Shown here: positions 30,670-38,849 of the stretch, piece by piece
Numbering within the stretch: position 1 is the stretch's first letter
Layout of the letters: each line of letters starts with the position of its first letter
Assembly: GCF_020102855.1 (NCBI RefSeq)
Contig: NZ_JADHZD010000015.1
Location: 1-64,000 of the forward strand
Reading direction: 5' to 3'
From: Nocardioides lacusdianchii
GTDB taxonomy: Bacteria; Actinomycetota; Actinomycetes; Propionibacteriales; Nocardioidaceae
DNA: 64,000 nucleotides
Program-made: the position numbers and the translations under genes
Notes under the pieces: model-generated
What the model saw: only the letters and a program-made list of their open reading frames with translations
Databases searched by the model: none
Told to the model about the DNA's origin: nothing

Positions 30670-31800
30670 ATGACCAGCACGCTCATCAACGTCGCGGAGA
30701 CCTTCGGGCTCACCGAGGACCAGACCCTCGCGGGGGTCTCGCCCATCACGCGACGCCAGTACACCCCGCGCCGCCGTGGCGCGATCGTCGAGGCCGCCAC
30801 CCTGTGGCAGCGCGTCTTCGAGGGCGACATCCGTGCCGCCGTCCAGGTCCGCGAGGCGCTGTCCACCTCCGACCTGTTCGTCTCCGCCACCGGCGACGTC
30901 CTGGACCGGGAGCTGCTCCAGCAGTACACCAACATCCAGGCGGAGTGGGCCGGGTTCGCGACCCGGACCCTGGTGCGGAACTTCAAGCCGAAGAAGATGG
31001 TCGACATCCTCGGCGGCCGCACCGCTCTCGACCGCGTCCCCGAGCTCACTGCCTACCCGGGCGCCGAGTCCGACACCCGCGAGTTCGAGATCCAGGTGGC
31101 GAAGTTCGGCCGCCAGTTCGGGTTCTCGTGGGAGGCCATGGTCAACGACGACCTGGACGAGCTCATGCAGATCCCCAACCGGTTCGCCGAGGCGGCCTCC
31201 ATCACGGAGACCAACGCCGCGCTCGAGCAGATCGCCGACCTGACCACGGGCGCCCCCAACACGGGGTTCTTCAAGGACTACTCGGCGGTTTCCGGCTACG
31301 GGAACCTCAACACCGCCCCGGTCGCCGGGGTGCTGAACGAGGCCAACCTGCAGACGGCCATCGAGGCCGTGCGTCAGCGCAAGGACGCCGAGGGCAACAT
31401 CGTCCCGGCGCCCCGCCTGAAGCTCGTGGTGGGTCCCGCGCAGGAGTTCACCGCCCGCCGGATCCTCAACGCGACCGAGCTGCGCGTCACCAGCGGCAGC
31501 CGCACGTCCGTGGAGCCCAACCCGCTCCGCGGCACGGTCGACCTCGAGGTCGTCAACCGGCTCCCCGGCCTGGCGTGGTTCGTCCTCCCGACGCCCAACC
31601 AGGGCCGCCCGGCCATCGCGGTCGCGTTCCTGCGCGGCTTCGAGACCCCGGACATCCGGCAGAAGGCCAACGCCGGCCAGGCCCGCCAGCCCGACGAGGG
31701 CGACTTCGACGACGACTCCGTGCGCTACCGCGTGCGGCACGTCACCGGCGCCGCCCAGGTGGACCCCATCCACACCTACGCGGGCACCGGCTCCGCCTGA
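30670..31800 (+). CDS. Major capsid protein
   Basis: 376 residues, ATG 30670 after GAGGA. The central region (FEIQVAKFGRQFGFSWEAMV, NDDLDELMQIPNRFAEAA) and the late LPTPNQGRPAIAVAFLRGFE resemble Mu gpT/HK97-like capsid folds of actinophages. The N-terminal ~60 residues may act as a delta/arm segment. Followed by a strong hairpin, as expected for a highly expressed gene. Confidence 0.8.
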   Translation: MTSTLINVAETFGLTEDQTLAGVSPITRRQYTPRRRGAIVEAATLWQRVFEGDIRAAVQVREALSTSDLFVSATGDVLDRELLQQYTNIQAEWAGFATRTLVRNFKPKKMVDILGGRTALDRVPELTAYPGAESDTREFEIQVAKFGRQFGFSWEAMVNDDLDELMQIPNRFAEAASITETNAALEQIADLTTGAPNTGFFKDYSAVSGYGNLNTAPVAGVLNEANLQTAIEAVRQRKDAEGNIVPAPRLKLVVGPAQEFTARRILNATELRVTSGSRTSVEPNPLRGTVDLEVVNRLPGLAWFVLPTPNQGRPAIAVAFLRGFETPDIRQKANAGQARQPDEGDFDDDSVRYRVRHVTGAAQVDPIHTYAGTGSA

Positions 31801-31818
31801 TCCGTTCTCGGATCGCCT

Positions 31819-31859
31819 CCAGGTGGGGCGAGGGGCTTCGCGCTCCTCGCCCCGCCTGG
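31819..31859 (+). terminator. Hairpin terminator after major capsid gene
   Basis: CCAGGTGGGGCGAGG (31819-31833) pairs with CCTCGCCCCGCCTGG (31845-31859) over 15 positions with one G-T pair; the loop is 11 nt. No T-run. Likely a partial terminator or an mRNA-stabilising stem that lifts capsid over connector expression. Confidence 0.7.
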
Positions 31860-31888
31860 CACCACCACCGTGACGTGAGGAGCCCGTG

Positions 31889-32266
31889 ATGGCGACCAGC
31901 AGCACCCCCGAAGGCCAGGTCCGGCTCCTCATCAACGACACCGCCACCACCGACCCGGTCTTCACCGACGACGAGATCACCACCTTCCTCGCCCTCGAGG
32001 ACGGCAACGTGAAGCGGGCCGCCGCGCAGGCCCTCGACACCATCGCCGACGACGAGGCCCTGACCTCGAAGGCGATCCGCACTCAGGACCTCGCGACCGA
32101 CGGCGCGAAGGTCGCCGACTCGCTCCGCAAGCGCGCCGCCTCCCTGCGCTCGCAGGCCGACAAGGCCGACGACGACGCGGACGACGGGTTCTTCGCGATC
32201 GTCCCCATGAACGTTGGCCACCGCGGCCCCGAGCTCACCCGCCACGAGCCGGGCTACTGGCCGTGA
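31889..32266 (+). CDS. Head-tail connector (adaptor) protein
   Basis: 125 residues. The start MATSSTPEGQVRLLINDTAT, followed by FTDDEITTFLALEDGNVKRA and AAQALDTIADDEAL, matches the gp15-like/HK97 gp6 adaptor proteins that bind the portal. ATG 31889 sits 6 bp after GAGGAG; GTG 31886 is also possible. First gene after the capsid hairpin. Confidence 0.65.
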   Translation: MATSSTPEGQVRLLINDTATTDPVFTDDEITTFLALEDGNVKRAAAQALDTIADDEALTSKAIRTQDLATDGAKVADSLRKRAASLRSQADKADDDADDGFFAIVPMNVGHRGPELTRHEPGYWP

Positions 32267-32697
32267 GGCGCCACCACACCGGCTCCGGCCGACGCCAGGT
32301 GATCCCGGCCGACTGGGAGGCCCCGCACCGCGTCGTCGCCGCCGGCACCCACCGCGGCCGCGTGTCCCTCCGGGTCCCCGGCACCGTGCAGGTCTTCTCC
32401 GACGACGAGCAGGCCATGGTGACGACCCCGGTCCCGCCGTACGCCACCGAGGTGCCCGCCCGCGTCCTCGAGCTCAACGGCGAGGCGAACACCATCCGCA
32501 CCGGCGAGGACACCGAGATCGTCGTCGACTTCCTCGTCGCGATTGCCGCCGACCACGACGGCGTCACCGCCGGCCACCTGGTGCACGTCACCGCGGCGAC
32601 CGACCAGCTGCTCGTCGGCACGACCCTGCGGGTCCAGCACGTCGGCCGCGGCACCGAGCGCTTCGAGCGCCACCTGTTCTGCACCCACATCGACTGA
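32263..32697 (+). CDS. Head closure-type connector
   Basis: 144 residues, GTG in a GTGA overlap. Beta-rich with VSLRVPGTVQVFSDDEQAMV and TAATDQLLVGTTLRVQHVGR. Its place as second connector gene, and similarity in length and pattern to DUF6093-type actinophage proteins, support a head-tail stopper. The assignment rests largely on synteny. Confidence 0.5.
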   Translation: MRRHHTGSGRRQVIPADWEAPHRVVAAGTHRGRVSLRVPGTVQVFSDDEQAMVTTPVPPYATEVPARVLELNGEANTIRTGEDTEIVVDFLVAIAADHDGVTAGHLVHVTAATDQLLVGTTLRVQHVGRGTERFERHLFCTHID

Positions 32698-32707
32698 GGA
32701 GGCCGCG

Positions 32708-33085
32708 ATGGGCATCGAGTTCGACGCCTCCACCGTCGTTGCCTACAGCACCCGCCTGTCCGCCGCCGGGGGCCGCGTCGGCGCCAAGGGGTCCGCGGTG
32801 TTCCGCAAGACGATCTTCGACATCGAGGCTGACGCGAAGATGCTCATCGAGGCGTACGACGCCGTCGACACCGGCGACATGATGAACTCCACGACGTCGA
32901 CCATCTCCGGCGACGGCCGCACCGGTGAGATCACCGGCGAGGTGGGCCCGACCGTCGACTACGGCCTGTACGTCCACGAGGGCACCTCCGTGATGCCCGG
33001 CCGCCCGTTCCTGGCCGACGCGTTCGACCGGCGTGTGACGCCGTTCGAGGCCGCGCTGGCCACGATCGCCGAGACCGAGGCCTGA
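32708..33085 (+). CDS. HK97 gp10-like head-tail joining protein
   Basis: 125 residues, ATG 32708 after GAGGAG. The motif VDYGLYVHEGTSVMPGRPFL is the signature of the HK97 gp10/phage tail-component family (x-Y-x2-x-H-E-G-T...RPF). An N-terminal helical part precedes it. It probably links the connector ring to the tail. Confidence 0.75.
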   Translation: MGIEFDASTVVAYSTRLSAAGGRVGAKGSAVFRKTIFDIEADAKMLIEAYDAVDTGDMMNSTTSTISGDGRTGEITGEVGPTVDYGLYVHEGTSVMPGRPFLADAFDRRVTPFEAALATIAETEA

Positions 33086-33089
33086 CCCG

Positions 33090-33587
33090 GTGGCCGCCGT
33101 CGTGTCCCGCCGCACTGTCGCGAACGCTGTCGCCACCCGCCTCGTCGGGGTCACCCAGGCGACCGGCTACTACGGCCAGATCGGGCGGCCGCTGCCCGGG
33201 CAGACGCTGGTCAGCGCCGGTGGCACGATCCCCGACGACCCGCCCGCCAAGGACCCCACGAACGGCGACATGCGGGTCCGGGCCTACTTCGTGCTCTACC
33301 CCGGCGCCGGCGGTCCCGGCCCTGACGCCGACCTGGCCGACGAGAACGTCGACCTCACCATCAGCCTCCCCGTGACCGCCGTCGCCGGCGACGTCGAGGA
33401 CCTCCTCGCGCTCATCGACCGCATCACCGGCCGGGTCCTGCGCTGGACGCCGACGATCCCCGGCCTGGCGTGCGGGCGGATCCGGTTCCCCGTCGGCTAC
33501 GAGCCCGGACCGCTGCTCGTCGACGACCAGATGAAGCCCGAGCGGCTCTACGTCCGCCTGCCGTTCCAGATCACCGCCACCACCTGA
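33090..33587 (+). CDS. Tail terminator-like protein
   Basis: 165 residues, start GTG 33090. Position just before the major tail protein and the length fit a tail terminator (lambda gpU-like); segments such as VDLTISLPVTAVAGDVEDLL and RLYVRLPFQITATT are of the beta-sandwich type expected. No decisive motif, so the call depends on gene order. Confidence 0.5.
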   Translation: MAAVVSRRTVANAVATRLVGVTQATGYYGQIGRPLPGQTLVSAGGTIPDDPPAKDPTNGDMRVRAYFVLYPGAGGPGPDADLADENVDLTISLPVTAVAGDVEDLLALIDRITGRVLRWTPTIPGLACGRIRFPVGYEPGPLLVDDQMKPERLYVRLPFQITATT

Positions 33588-33597
33588 GGAGTCCCCG

Positions 33598-33819
33598 ATG
33601 GGCCAGTTCGTGAACGTCTACTCCAGGGCCACCGGCCTCAAGCACCGGGTGCCGGCGCACTGGATGGACCACCCCACCCTCGGCAAGCCGTTCCGCAAGA
33701 CCCCGAAGCAGACCGCTGCCGAGACCCGCGCCCTGGGTTCGGCCACCCCCGCCACCGACGTCGTCACCCCCGACGCGTCGGCCAACACCGAGTCCGCGGC
33801 CGCCGCGGGACAGGAGTAA
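33598..33819 (+). CDS. 73-residue hypothetical tail-module protein
   Basis: ATG 33598 after GAGGAG. Begins MGQFVNVYSRATGLKHRVPA, basic in the first half (KPFRKTPKQTAAE) and Ala/Ser-rich after. Small proteins with a GLKHRVPxHW-like start precede the major tail gene in several actinophages; function unknown. Confidence 0.55.
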   Translation: MGQFVNVYSRATGLKHRVPAHWMDHPTLGKPFRKTPKQTAAETRALGSATPATDVVTPDASANTESAAAAGQE

Positions 33820-33823
33820 CCCC

Positions 33824-34336
33824 ATGCCCAAGAGCCTGGCCGACGGCCACCTCAAGTTCACGATCCTCACCGAGAAGCCGGCCAACCCGAGCGCCGTCAC
33901 CGCGACGATCCTCAACGCCGGCGTCGACGCGTCGTGTGCGGTCCTCGCCTCCGACTTCACCTTCTCCCCCGCCGACTCCGACAAGGTCAACGAGAAGGCG
34001 CTGTGCACCACCAACAACGCCAACGCGATCGGCGCCGACAACTTCCAGGCCGGCGCCACCTTCTTCCGCTACTTCGACGAGGTCACCGGCGCCGCCGACC
34101 TCCTCGAGGACGAGGCCTACCAGGCCGTGAAGGAGAAGGGCACGACCGTGTGGGGCTTCCTCCGCGAGTCCGGGAAGCTCTCGACGGCCGACTGGGCCGA
34201 CGGCGACGAGTACCTGTGGATGGAGCTCCTCACCGACCGTCCGCAGCGGCCCTCGAACGCGGGCGGCTACATCAAGCGCCGCGTGCCGATGGAGCCGCAG
34301 TCCGGCGACGACGGCGTGGTCGCCGCCGGCGCCTGA
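33824..34336 (+). CDS. Major tail (tube) protein
   Basis: 170 residues. MPKSLADGHLKFTILTEKPA followed by a beta-rich body (CAVLASDFTFSPADSDKVN; FFRYFDEVTGAADLLEDEAY) is the standard layout of siphovirus tube subunits, placed just before the tail-assembly chaperones. Followed by a strong hairpin, matching a need for high, separately controlled expression. Confidence 0.75.
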   Translation: MPKSLADGHLKFTILTEKPANPSAVTATILNAGVDASCAVLASDFTFSPADSDKVNEKALCTTNNANAIGADNFQAGATFFRYFDEVTGAADLLEDEAYQAVKEKGTTVWGFLRESGKLSTADWADGDEYLWMELLTDRPQRPSNAGGYIKRRVPMEPQSGDDGVVAAGA

Positions 34337-34355
34337 CCGGTCGCATCCCCTGAGC

Positions 34356-34393
34356 GGGGTGGTGGGTGGACGTCGAGGGCCACCCACCACCCC
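34356..34393 (+). terminator. Hairpin terminator after major tail gene
   Basis: GGGGTGGTGGGTGG (34356-34369) pairs perfectly with CCACCCACCACCCC (34380-34393), 14 bp with a 10-nt loop. No T-run. Same position logic as the hairpin after the capsid gene. Confidence 0.7.
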
Positions 34394-34409
34394 TGACGTC
34401 ACCCAGCCT

Positions 34410-34448
34410 CTCGACAGCCCGCCTCGACACCCCTCGACCTCCCTCGAC
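34410..34448. repeat. Four CTCGAC direct repeats
   Basis: CTCGAC at 34410-34415, 34423-34428, 34433-34438 and 34443-34448, spaced 13, 10 and 10 bp, just before the ribosome binding site of the tail chaperone gene. Spacing of about one helical turn could mark a protein-binding site; it could equally be chance in GC-rich DNA. Confidence 0.35.
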
Positions 34449-34462
34449 AGGAGCACCACCTG

Positions 34463-35065
34463 ATGAACGACGACACCACCCTGAGCGACGACCCCACGTC
34501 GACGCCCGCGCCCGACCCCATCGCGCTGGTGAAGCCCAAGCGATTCACCGTCGACGAGGTCCTTGCCAGCGCACGCCGCATCGAGCGCACCGCCAACGTG
34601 TGCGTCCGCGGCGACCTCCAGGCCGAGTTCGACGAGCTGCTCGACGAGCTCGCCACCCTCGTCACCGCCACCGGCGAGCTCATGGAGGACGACACCGACG
34701 AGGCCCTCGGCGACGTCACCGCCCGGACCCGCGTCGCGCAGATCAACGAGCGGATCCCCGTGCTGCGCCGCGAGATGGCTCAGGCCATGTGGTCGGTCAG
34801 GTTCCGCGGCATGTCGTCGGATGAGTGGGCGCCGTTCGTGAAGAAGAACATGCCCGAGAAGGGCGACAAGAAGGACTTCTTCAACCTCCTGCTGTCGAAG
34901 ACCGCGATCGAGCCCGAGCTGACCCTCGACCAGGTCCGCGAGCTGCGGAAGGTCTTCACGCAGCGCTCGATAAACGAGCTCGTCAACAAGGCGTGGGAGG
35001 CCTGCACCGAGGGCGGCATCGACGTCCCAAAATTGCCTCTCTCCTTGCGGAGGACCCACTCCTAA
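34463..35065 (+). CDS. Tail assembly chaperone G
   Basis: 200 residues from ATG 34463 (CAGGAG upstream). A Pro/Asp-rich N-terminus is followed by helical EVLASARRIERTANVCVRGD and LTLDQVRELRKVFTQRSINE. The short product ends soon after a slippery site at 35026-35032. With the downstream frame it forms the G/GT chaperone pair that guides tape-measure folding and tail-tube assembly. Confidence 0.85.
   Translation: MNDDTTLSDDPTSTPAPDPIALVKPKRFTVDEVLASARRIERTANVCVRGDLQAEFDELLDELATLVTATGELMEDDTDEALGDVTARTRVAQINERIPVLRREMAQAMWSVRFRGMSSDEWAPFVKKNMPEKGDKKDFFNLLLSKTAIEPELTLDQVRELRKVFTQRSINELVNKAWEACTEGGIDVPKLPLSLRRTHS
35026..35032 (+). other. Programmed -1 frameshift site (G to GT)
   Basis: The heptamer C-CCA-AAA is in the canonical X-XXY-YYZ register of the G frame (codons GTC CCA AAA). 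Slipping back one base continues as PKIASLLAEDPLLRDL in the downstream open frame. A fused GT protein of about 354 residues results. Confidence 0.85.
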
Positions 35066-35526
35066 GGGACCTGATCTCGGCCGCCCGCGAGGCCGGGATC
35101 GCGCCGACGCTCTACCTCGGCGTACGGCTCCCCATCGTCACCTACGAGTACGGCGACCCTGAGCACCCCGAGCGCATCACGCGCGCGATCTCCGGGCCGC
35201 CGTACACCGCGGAGGACCACGCCCTCATCGGCGGGCTCAGGGCGTACGAGAAGACCCGCTGCCCGGGCGGCTGCGGCTTCGCGATCGACGTGGCCTGGCA
35301 CTCCGACATGGACGGCTGGTTCGACGACGTCCACGAGTACGTCTGCCACGCCTGCACGGCCCGTGAAGGCACGGAGCGGAAGTTCGTCTCCACCGACACG
35401 AGCCGCGACTTCACCGTCCAGCCGCTCCCGCCGTTCGAGATGGGCGGCACCACCACCGCCCCGACCCCGCCCGCGCCATCGGCGGGGCGCCGTACCGACG
35501 CGACCTTGGAAGGCGGTGAGCTGTGA
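35032..35526 (+). CDS. Tail assembly chaperone GT, T extension (via -1 frameshift)
   Basis: This frame has no sensible start of its own. It is entered by -1 frameshifting at CCCAAAA and adds 164 residues to the first 190 of G: IASLLAEDPLLRDLISAARE, then VRLPIVTYEYGDPEHP. A CPGGCGFAIDVAWHS / CHACT four-Cys cluster likely binds zinc. In lambda the T part recruits the tail tube protein. It ends overlapping the tape measure start (GTGA). Confidence 0.85.
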   Translation: MASLLAEDPLLRDLISAAREAGIAPTLYLGVRLPIVTYEYGDPEHPERITRAISGPPYTAEDHALIGGLRAYEKTRCPGGCGFAIDVAWHSDMDGWFDDVHEYVCHACTAREGTERKFVSTDTSRDFTVQPLPPFEMGGTTTAPTPPAPSAGRRTDATLEGGEL

Positions 35527-38500
35527 GCGAGACCCGGTCCGTGGTCGTCCGCCTCTCCATGGAGGCGTCGAACTACATCAGCGAGGCGCAGAAGGCCGGC
35601 AAGGTCGGCGAGGACGCGATGCGCCGCGTCGAGCGGTCCACGGTCAGCGCCGACCAAGCCCTCGACCGCATCGGCGGGCAGGCCGGCCGCGCGTCCCTCG
35701 CGCTGTCGGTCGGACTCGGCGCGGCGATCACGAAGACCGCGAACTTCGACCAGGCCATGTCGAGCGTCCAGGCCGCGACCCGCGAGACCGAAGCCGGGAT
35801 GAAGTCGCTGCGCGAGGCCGCGCTCGAGGCCGGCGCCGAGACCGCGTTCTCCGCGACTGAGGCCGCAGCTGGCATCGAGAACCTCGCCAAGGCGGGCGTG
35901 TCGACGAAAGACATCCTCGACGGCGGCCTCACCGGCGCCCTCGACCTGGCAGCCGCCGGCGGACTCGAGGTCGCCGACGCAGCCGAGGCCGCGGCCGGTG
36001 CCCTCGCGCAGTTCAAGCTCGACGGCGACCAGGCCACCCACGTGGCCGACCTCCTCGCCGCCGGCGCCGGCAAGGCCCAGGGCGACGTGTCCGACATGGT
36101 GCTCGCGCTGAAGCAGGCCGGCACCGTGTCCGCCCAGACGGGCCTGTCGCTCGAGGAAACCGTCGGCGCGCTGTCCGCGATGGCCGAGCAGTCGCTCCTC
36201 GGGTCGGACGCCGGCACGTCGTTCAAGACGATGCTGGCGGCGCTCACCCCGAACAGCAAGGCCGCCGCCGACGCGATGGACGCCTACAACATCAGCGCGT
36301 TCGACGCCCAGGGCAACTTCGTCGGGATGACCGCGCTCGCCGGGCAGCTCCGCGACGGCCTGTCCGGCCTCACCGACGAGCAGCGCGCGATGGCACTCGA
36401 GACGATCTTCGGTTCCGACGCCGTACGCGCCGCGTCGATCATCTACGACAACGGCGCCGAGGGCATCGCGAACTGGACCTCCCAGGTCAACGACGCCGGG
36501 TTCGCGGCCGAGACCGCCGAGACCAAGCTCGACAACCTGAAGGGCGACCTCGAAGAGCTCGGCGGCGCGTTCGAGACGGCGCTCATCGGGACCGGGTCGG
36601 GGTCACAGGGGTTCCTTCGCGGACTCACTCAAGGGCTGACGTCCGCGATCAACGCCTACAACGAGCTGCCCTCCTCTGCGCAGACCGCGACCAGCGTGAT
36701 CATGGGCGGCGCCGCGCTGATCGGCGGGTCCATCTGGGTCGGGTCGAAGCTGGTCCGCGGGATCGCCGACACCCGCGAGGCCCTCGACTCTCTCGAGGCG
36801 TCGGGCAGCAAGGCCACCGGCGTGATGAAGGGCCTCGCCGCCGCCGGCGCCGGTCTTGCCGTGCTGCTTGTCGCTGCTGAGGGCATCAAGGCCATCCAGC
36901 GTGCCACCGACGAGGCTCTGCCTGGCGTGGAGACCCTCGAGGGTCGGCTGATCGACATGGCCAACCTCCCCGACGGCTTCTCTGGGCGGATCGGTGAGGA
37001 GTTCGACTCCATCGGCGACAGCATCGACCGCATCGCCGACCCGGGCCGTGCCGACGAGATCTCCGACACCTTGCAGACCCCCTTCGAGGGCCTGTTCGGT
37101 GAGGCTTCCAGCCTCCGCGCAGCGAAGGCTGAGATCGACTCCCTCGACGAGGCGCTGGCCGGGCTGGTGTCGTCGGGCAACGCCGACCTCGCCGGTGACG
37201 CGCTCGCCACGATCGCCGAGCAGTACGACCTCACCGAGGGCCAGGTGAAGAGCCTGACGTCGCTCCTCCCCGGCTACAACGACGCCCTCGCGGCGCAGGC
37301 CAACGACGCCGAGCTGGCCGCGCAGGCAGACGCCGAGCTCGCGGCCGCCACCGAGGGCGTCGGCTCCGCCATGGCTGGCGCTGAGCCCCTCACGAAGGGG
37401 CAGGCTGACGCGCTGAAGGAGGCCCGCAAGGCCGCCAACGACACCGCCCGGGAGTTCTTCAACCTCGGCGACGGGCTCGACGACTCGACGGTCTCCCTCA
37501 ACGAGTGGATCGCCCAGATGGCCAGCCAGGCCGACGCGCTCCGCAACTTCCGCCTCAACGCCGAGAAGGCCGCCGACAAGGGGCTCCGTAAGGGCCTCAT
37601 CGCCGCGCTCGAGGACGCCGGCCCGGCTGGTGCGCTGCGGATGCGGCAGCTCGCGAACGCCACGGAGACCGAGATCCGCAAGGCCAACCGTGCCTGGCAG
37701 CGCGGGCAGGACGAGATCAACAAGTACGTCGACGCCACGACGAAGGTCCCGCGCGAGGTCTCCACCACTGTGAAGGTGAACAAGGAGGCGGCCGCGCAGG
37801 CGATCACCTCGATCAACGCCCAGCTCGCGGCGATCGACCGCAACATCGTCGTCAACGTCAGCGTGCGCCGCGGTGGCGGCGGCGAGCTGCCCTACCTGTC
37901 CGGCGCCCCCGGCGCGACGAGGAAGGCTGGCGGCGGGCTGCTCCGCGGCCCGGGCACGGGCACGTCGGACGACATCCCGATCCTGGCGTCCAACGGCGAG
38001 TACGTCGTGAAGGCCGCCGCGGTGCAGAAGTACGGCGTCCACATGTTCGACGGCTACAACGCCATGCGGTACGCGACCGGCGGGCAGGTGGAGAGGAAGC
38101 GGTCGCGGACCGCGTTCTCGGTGGTCGACAACTCCGACTCCCTGCAGGCGGCGATCGACCGCCTCACCGGTGTCGCGGAGAACCAGACCGCCGCCGTCGA
38201 CGCCCAGCGCGCGGCCCTCGAGGATGCGACCGAGGCCACCGACATGTGGGCCTCGAAGATGGCCGACGCCGGCCGCAACACCCTCTCCAACTTCGGGCTC
38301 GACCTCTTCAGCAGCTCCTCCAACCCCTGGGCCGAGGGCGCCGGCGGTGGGGCGCTGTCCAACCTCACCAACGCCAACGCCGGGCTGACCGAGCGGATCG
38401 ACCTGCAGGCCCAGCTCGGAGACCTGGGGCTGACCGGGGACGCGCTGTCGCAGCTCCTCACCGGCACGAACGAGGACATCGCCGGGATGATCCAGCGCGG

Positions 38501-38849
38501 CGAGATCGGCCAGTACGCCGCCCTCTACAGCCAGTACCAGTCGCTGAGCTCCACCGCTGCCGGCGGGGCCGGGCAGCTGGCGTTCGGGTCGGAGTACGCC
38601 CAGGCGCAGGCCGTGCAGCAGCAGGAGTTCGTCGAGCTGCAGGCGCAGACGGCTTCCCTCAAGGCCCTCGAGGCGCAGATCGGCAGCCTCGCGGCCGCGC
38701 AGGAGCGCACCGCGTCGCAGGTGGAGGAGCTGAACGAGGAAGGCCCGGCCCGCACGGGTGTCGCGGCTGGCCGCGAGGCGGCCCTCGCTGTGCGCGGGTG
38801 GGGCAACGAGGCAGCACGACGCACCCGAGGCGAATGGAGCACCCAGTGA
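35523..38849 (+). CDS. Tape measure protein
   Basis: 1108 residues, the longest gene of the prophage. Start GTG 35523. The N-terminal region has the TP901/lambda H-like helical body (MSSVQAATRETEAGMKSLRE; VGALSAMAEQSLLGSDAGTS), with hydrophobic segments near 390-460 (VIMGGAALIGGSIWVGSKL; GLAAAGAGLAVLLVAAEGI) that may insert into the host membrane. At ~1.5 angstrom per residue it predicts a tail of roughly 160 nm, so a long-tailed siphovirus. Confidence 0.92.
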   Translation: MSETRSVVVRLSMEASNYISEAQKAGKVGEDAMRRVERSTVSADQALDRIGGQAGRASLALSVGLGAAITKTANFDQAMSSVQAATRETEAGMKSLREAALEAGAETAFSATEAAAGIENLAKAGVSTKDILDGGLTGALDLAAAGGLEVADAAEAAAGALAQFKLDGDQATHVADLLAAGAGKAQGDVSDMVLALKQAGTVSAQTGLSLEETVGALSAMAEQSLLGSDAGTSFKTMLAALTPNSKAAADAMDAYNISAFDAQGNFVGMTALAGQLRDGLSGLTDEQRAMALETIFGSDAVRAASIIYDNGAEGIANWTSQVNDAGFAAETAETKLDNLKGDLEELGGAFETALIGTGSGSQGFLRGLTQGLTSAINAYNELPSSAQTATSVIMGGAALIGGSIWVGSKLVRGIADTREALDSLEASGSKATGVMKGLAAAGAGLAVLLVAAEGIKAIQRATDEALPGVETLEGRLIDMANLPDGFSGRIGEEFDSIGDSIDRIADPGRADEISDTLQTPFEGLFGEASSLRAAKAEIDSLDEALAGLVSSGNADLAGDALATIAEQYDLTEGQVKSLTSLLPGYNDALAAQANDAELAAQADAELAAATEGVGSAMAGAEPLTKGQADALKEARKAANDTAREFFNLGDGLDDSTVSLNEWIAQMASQADALRNFRLNAEKAADKGLRKGLIAALEDAGPAGALRMRQLANATETEIRKANRAWQRGQDEINKYVDATTKVPREVSTTVKVNKEAAAQAITSINAQLAAIDRNIVVNVSVRRGGGGELPYLSGAPGATRKAGGGLLRGPGTGTSDDIPILASNGEYVVKAAAVQKYGVHMFDGYNAMRYATGGQVERKRSRTAFSVVDNSDSLQAAIDRLTGVAENQTAAVDAQRAALEDATEATDMWASKMADAGRNTLSNFGLDLFSSSSNPWAEGAGGGALSNLTNANAGLTERIDLQAQLGDLGLTGDALSQLLTGTNEDIAGMIQRGEIGQYAALYSQYQSLSSTAAGGAGQLAFGSEYAQAQAVQQQEFVELQAQTASLKALEAQIGSLAAAQERTASQVEELNEEGPARTGVAAGREAALAVRGWGNEAARRTRGEWSTQ

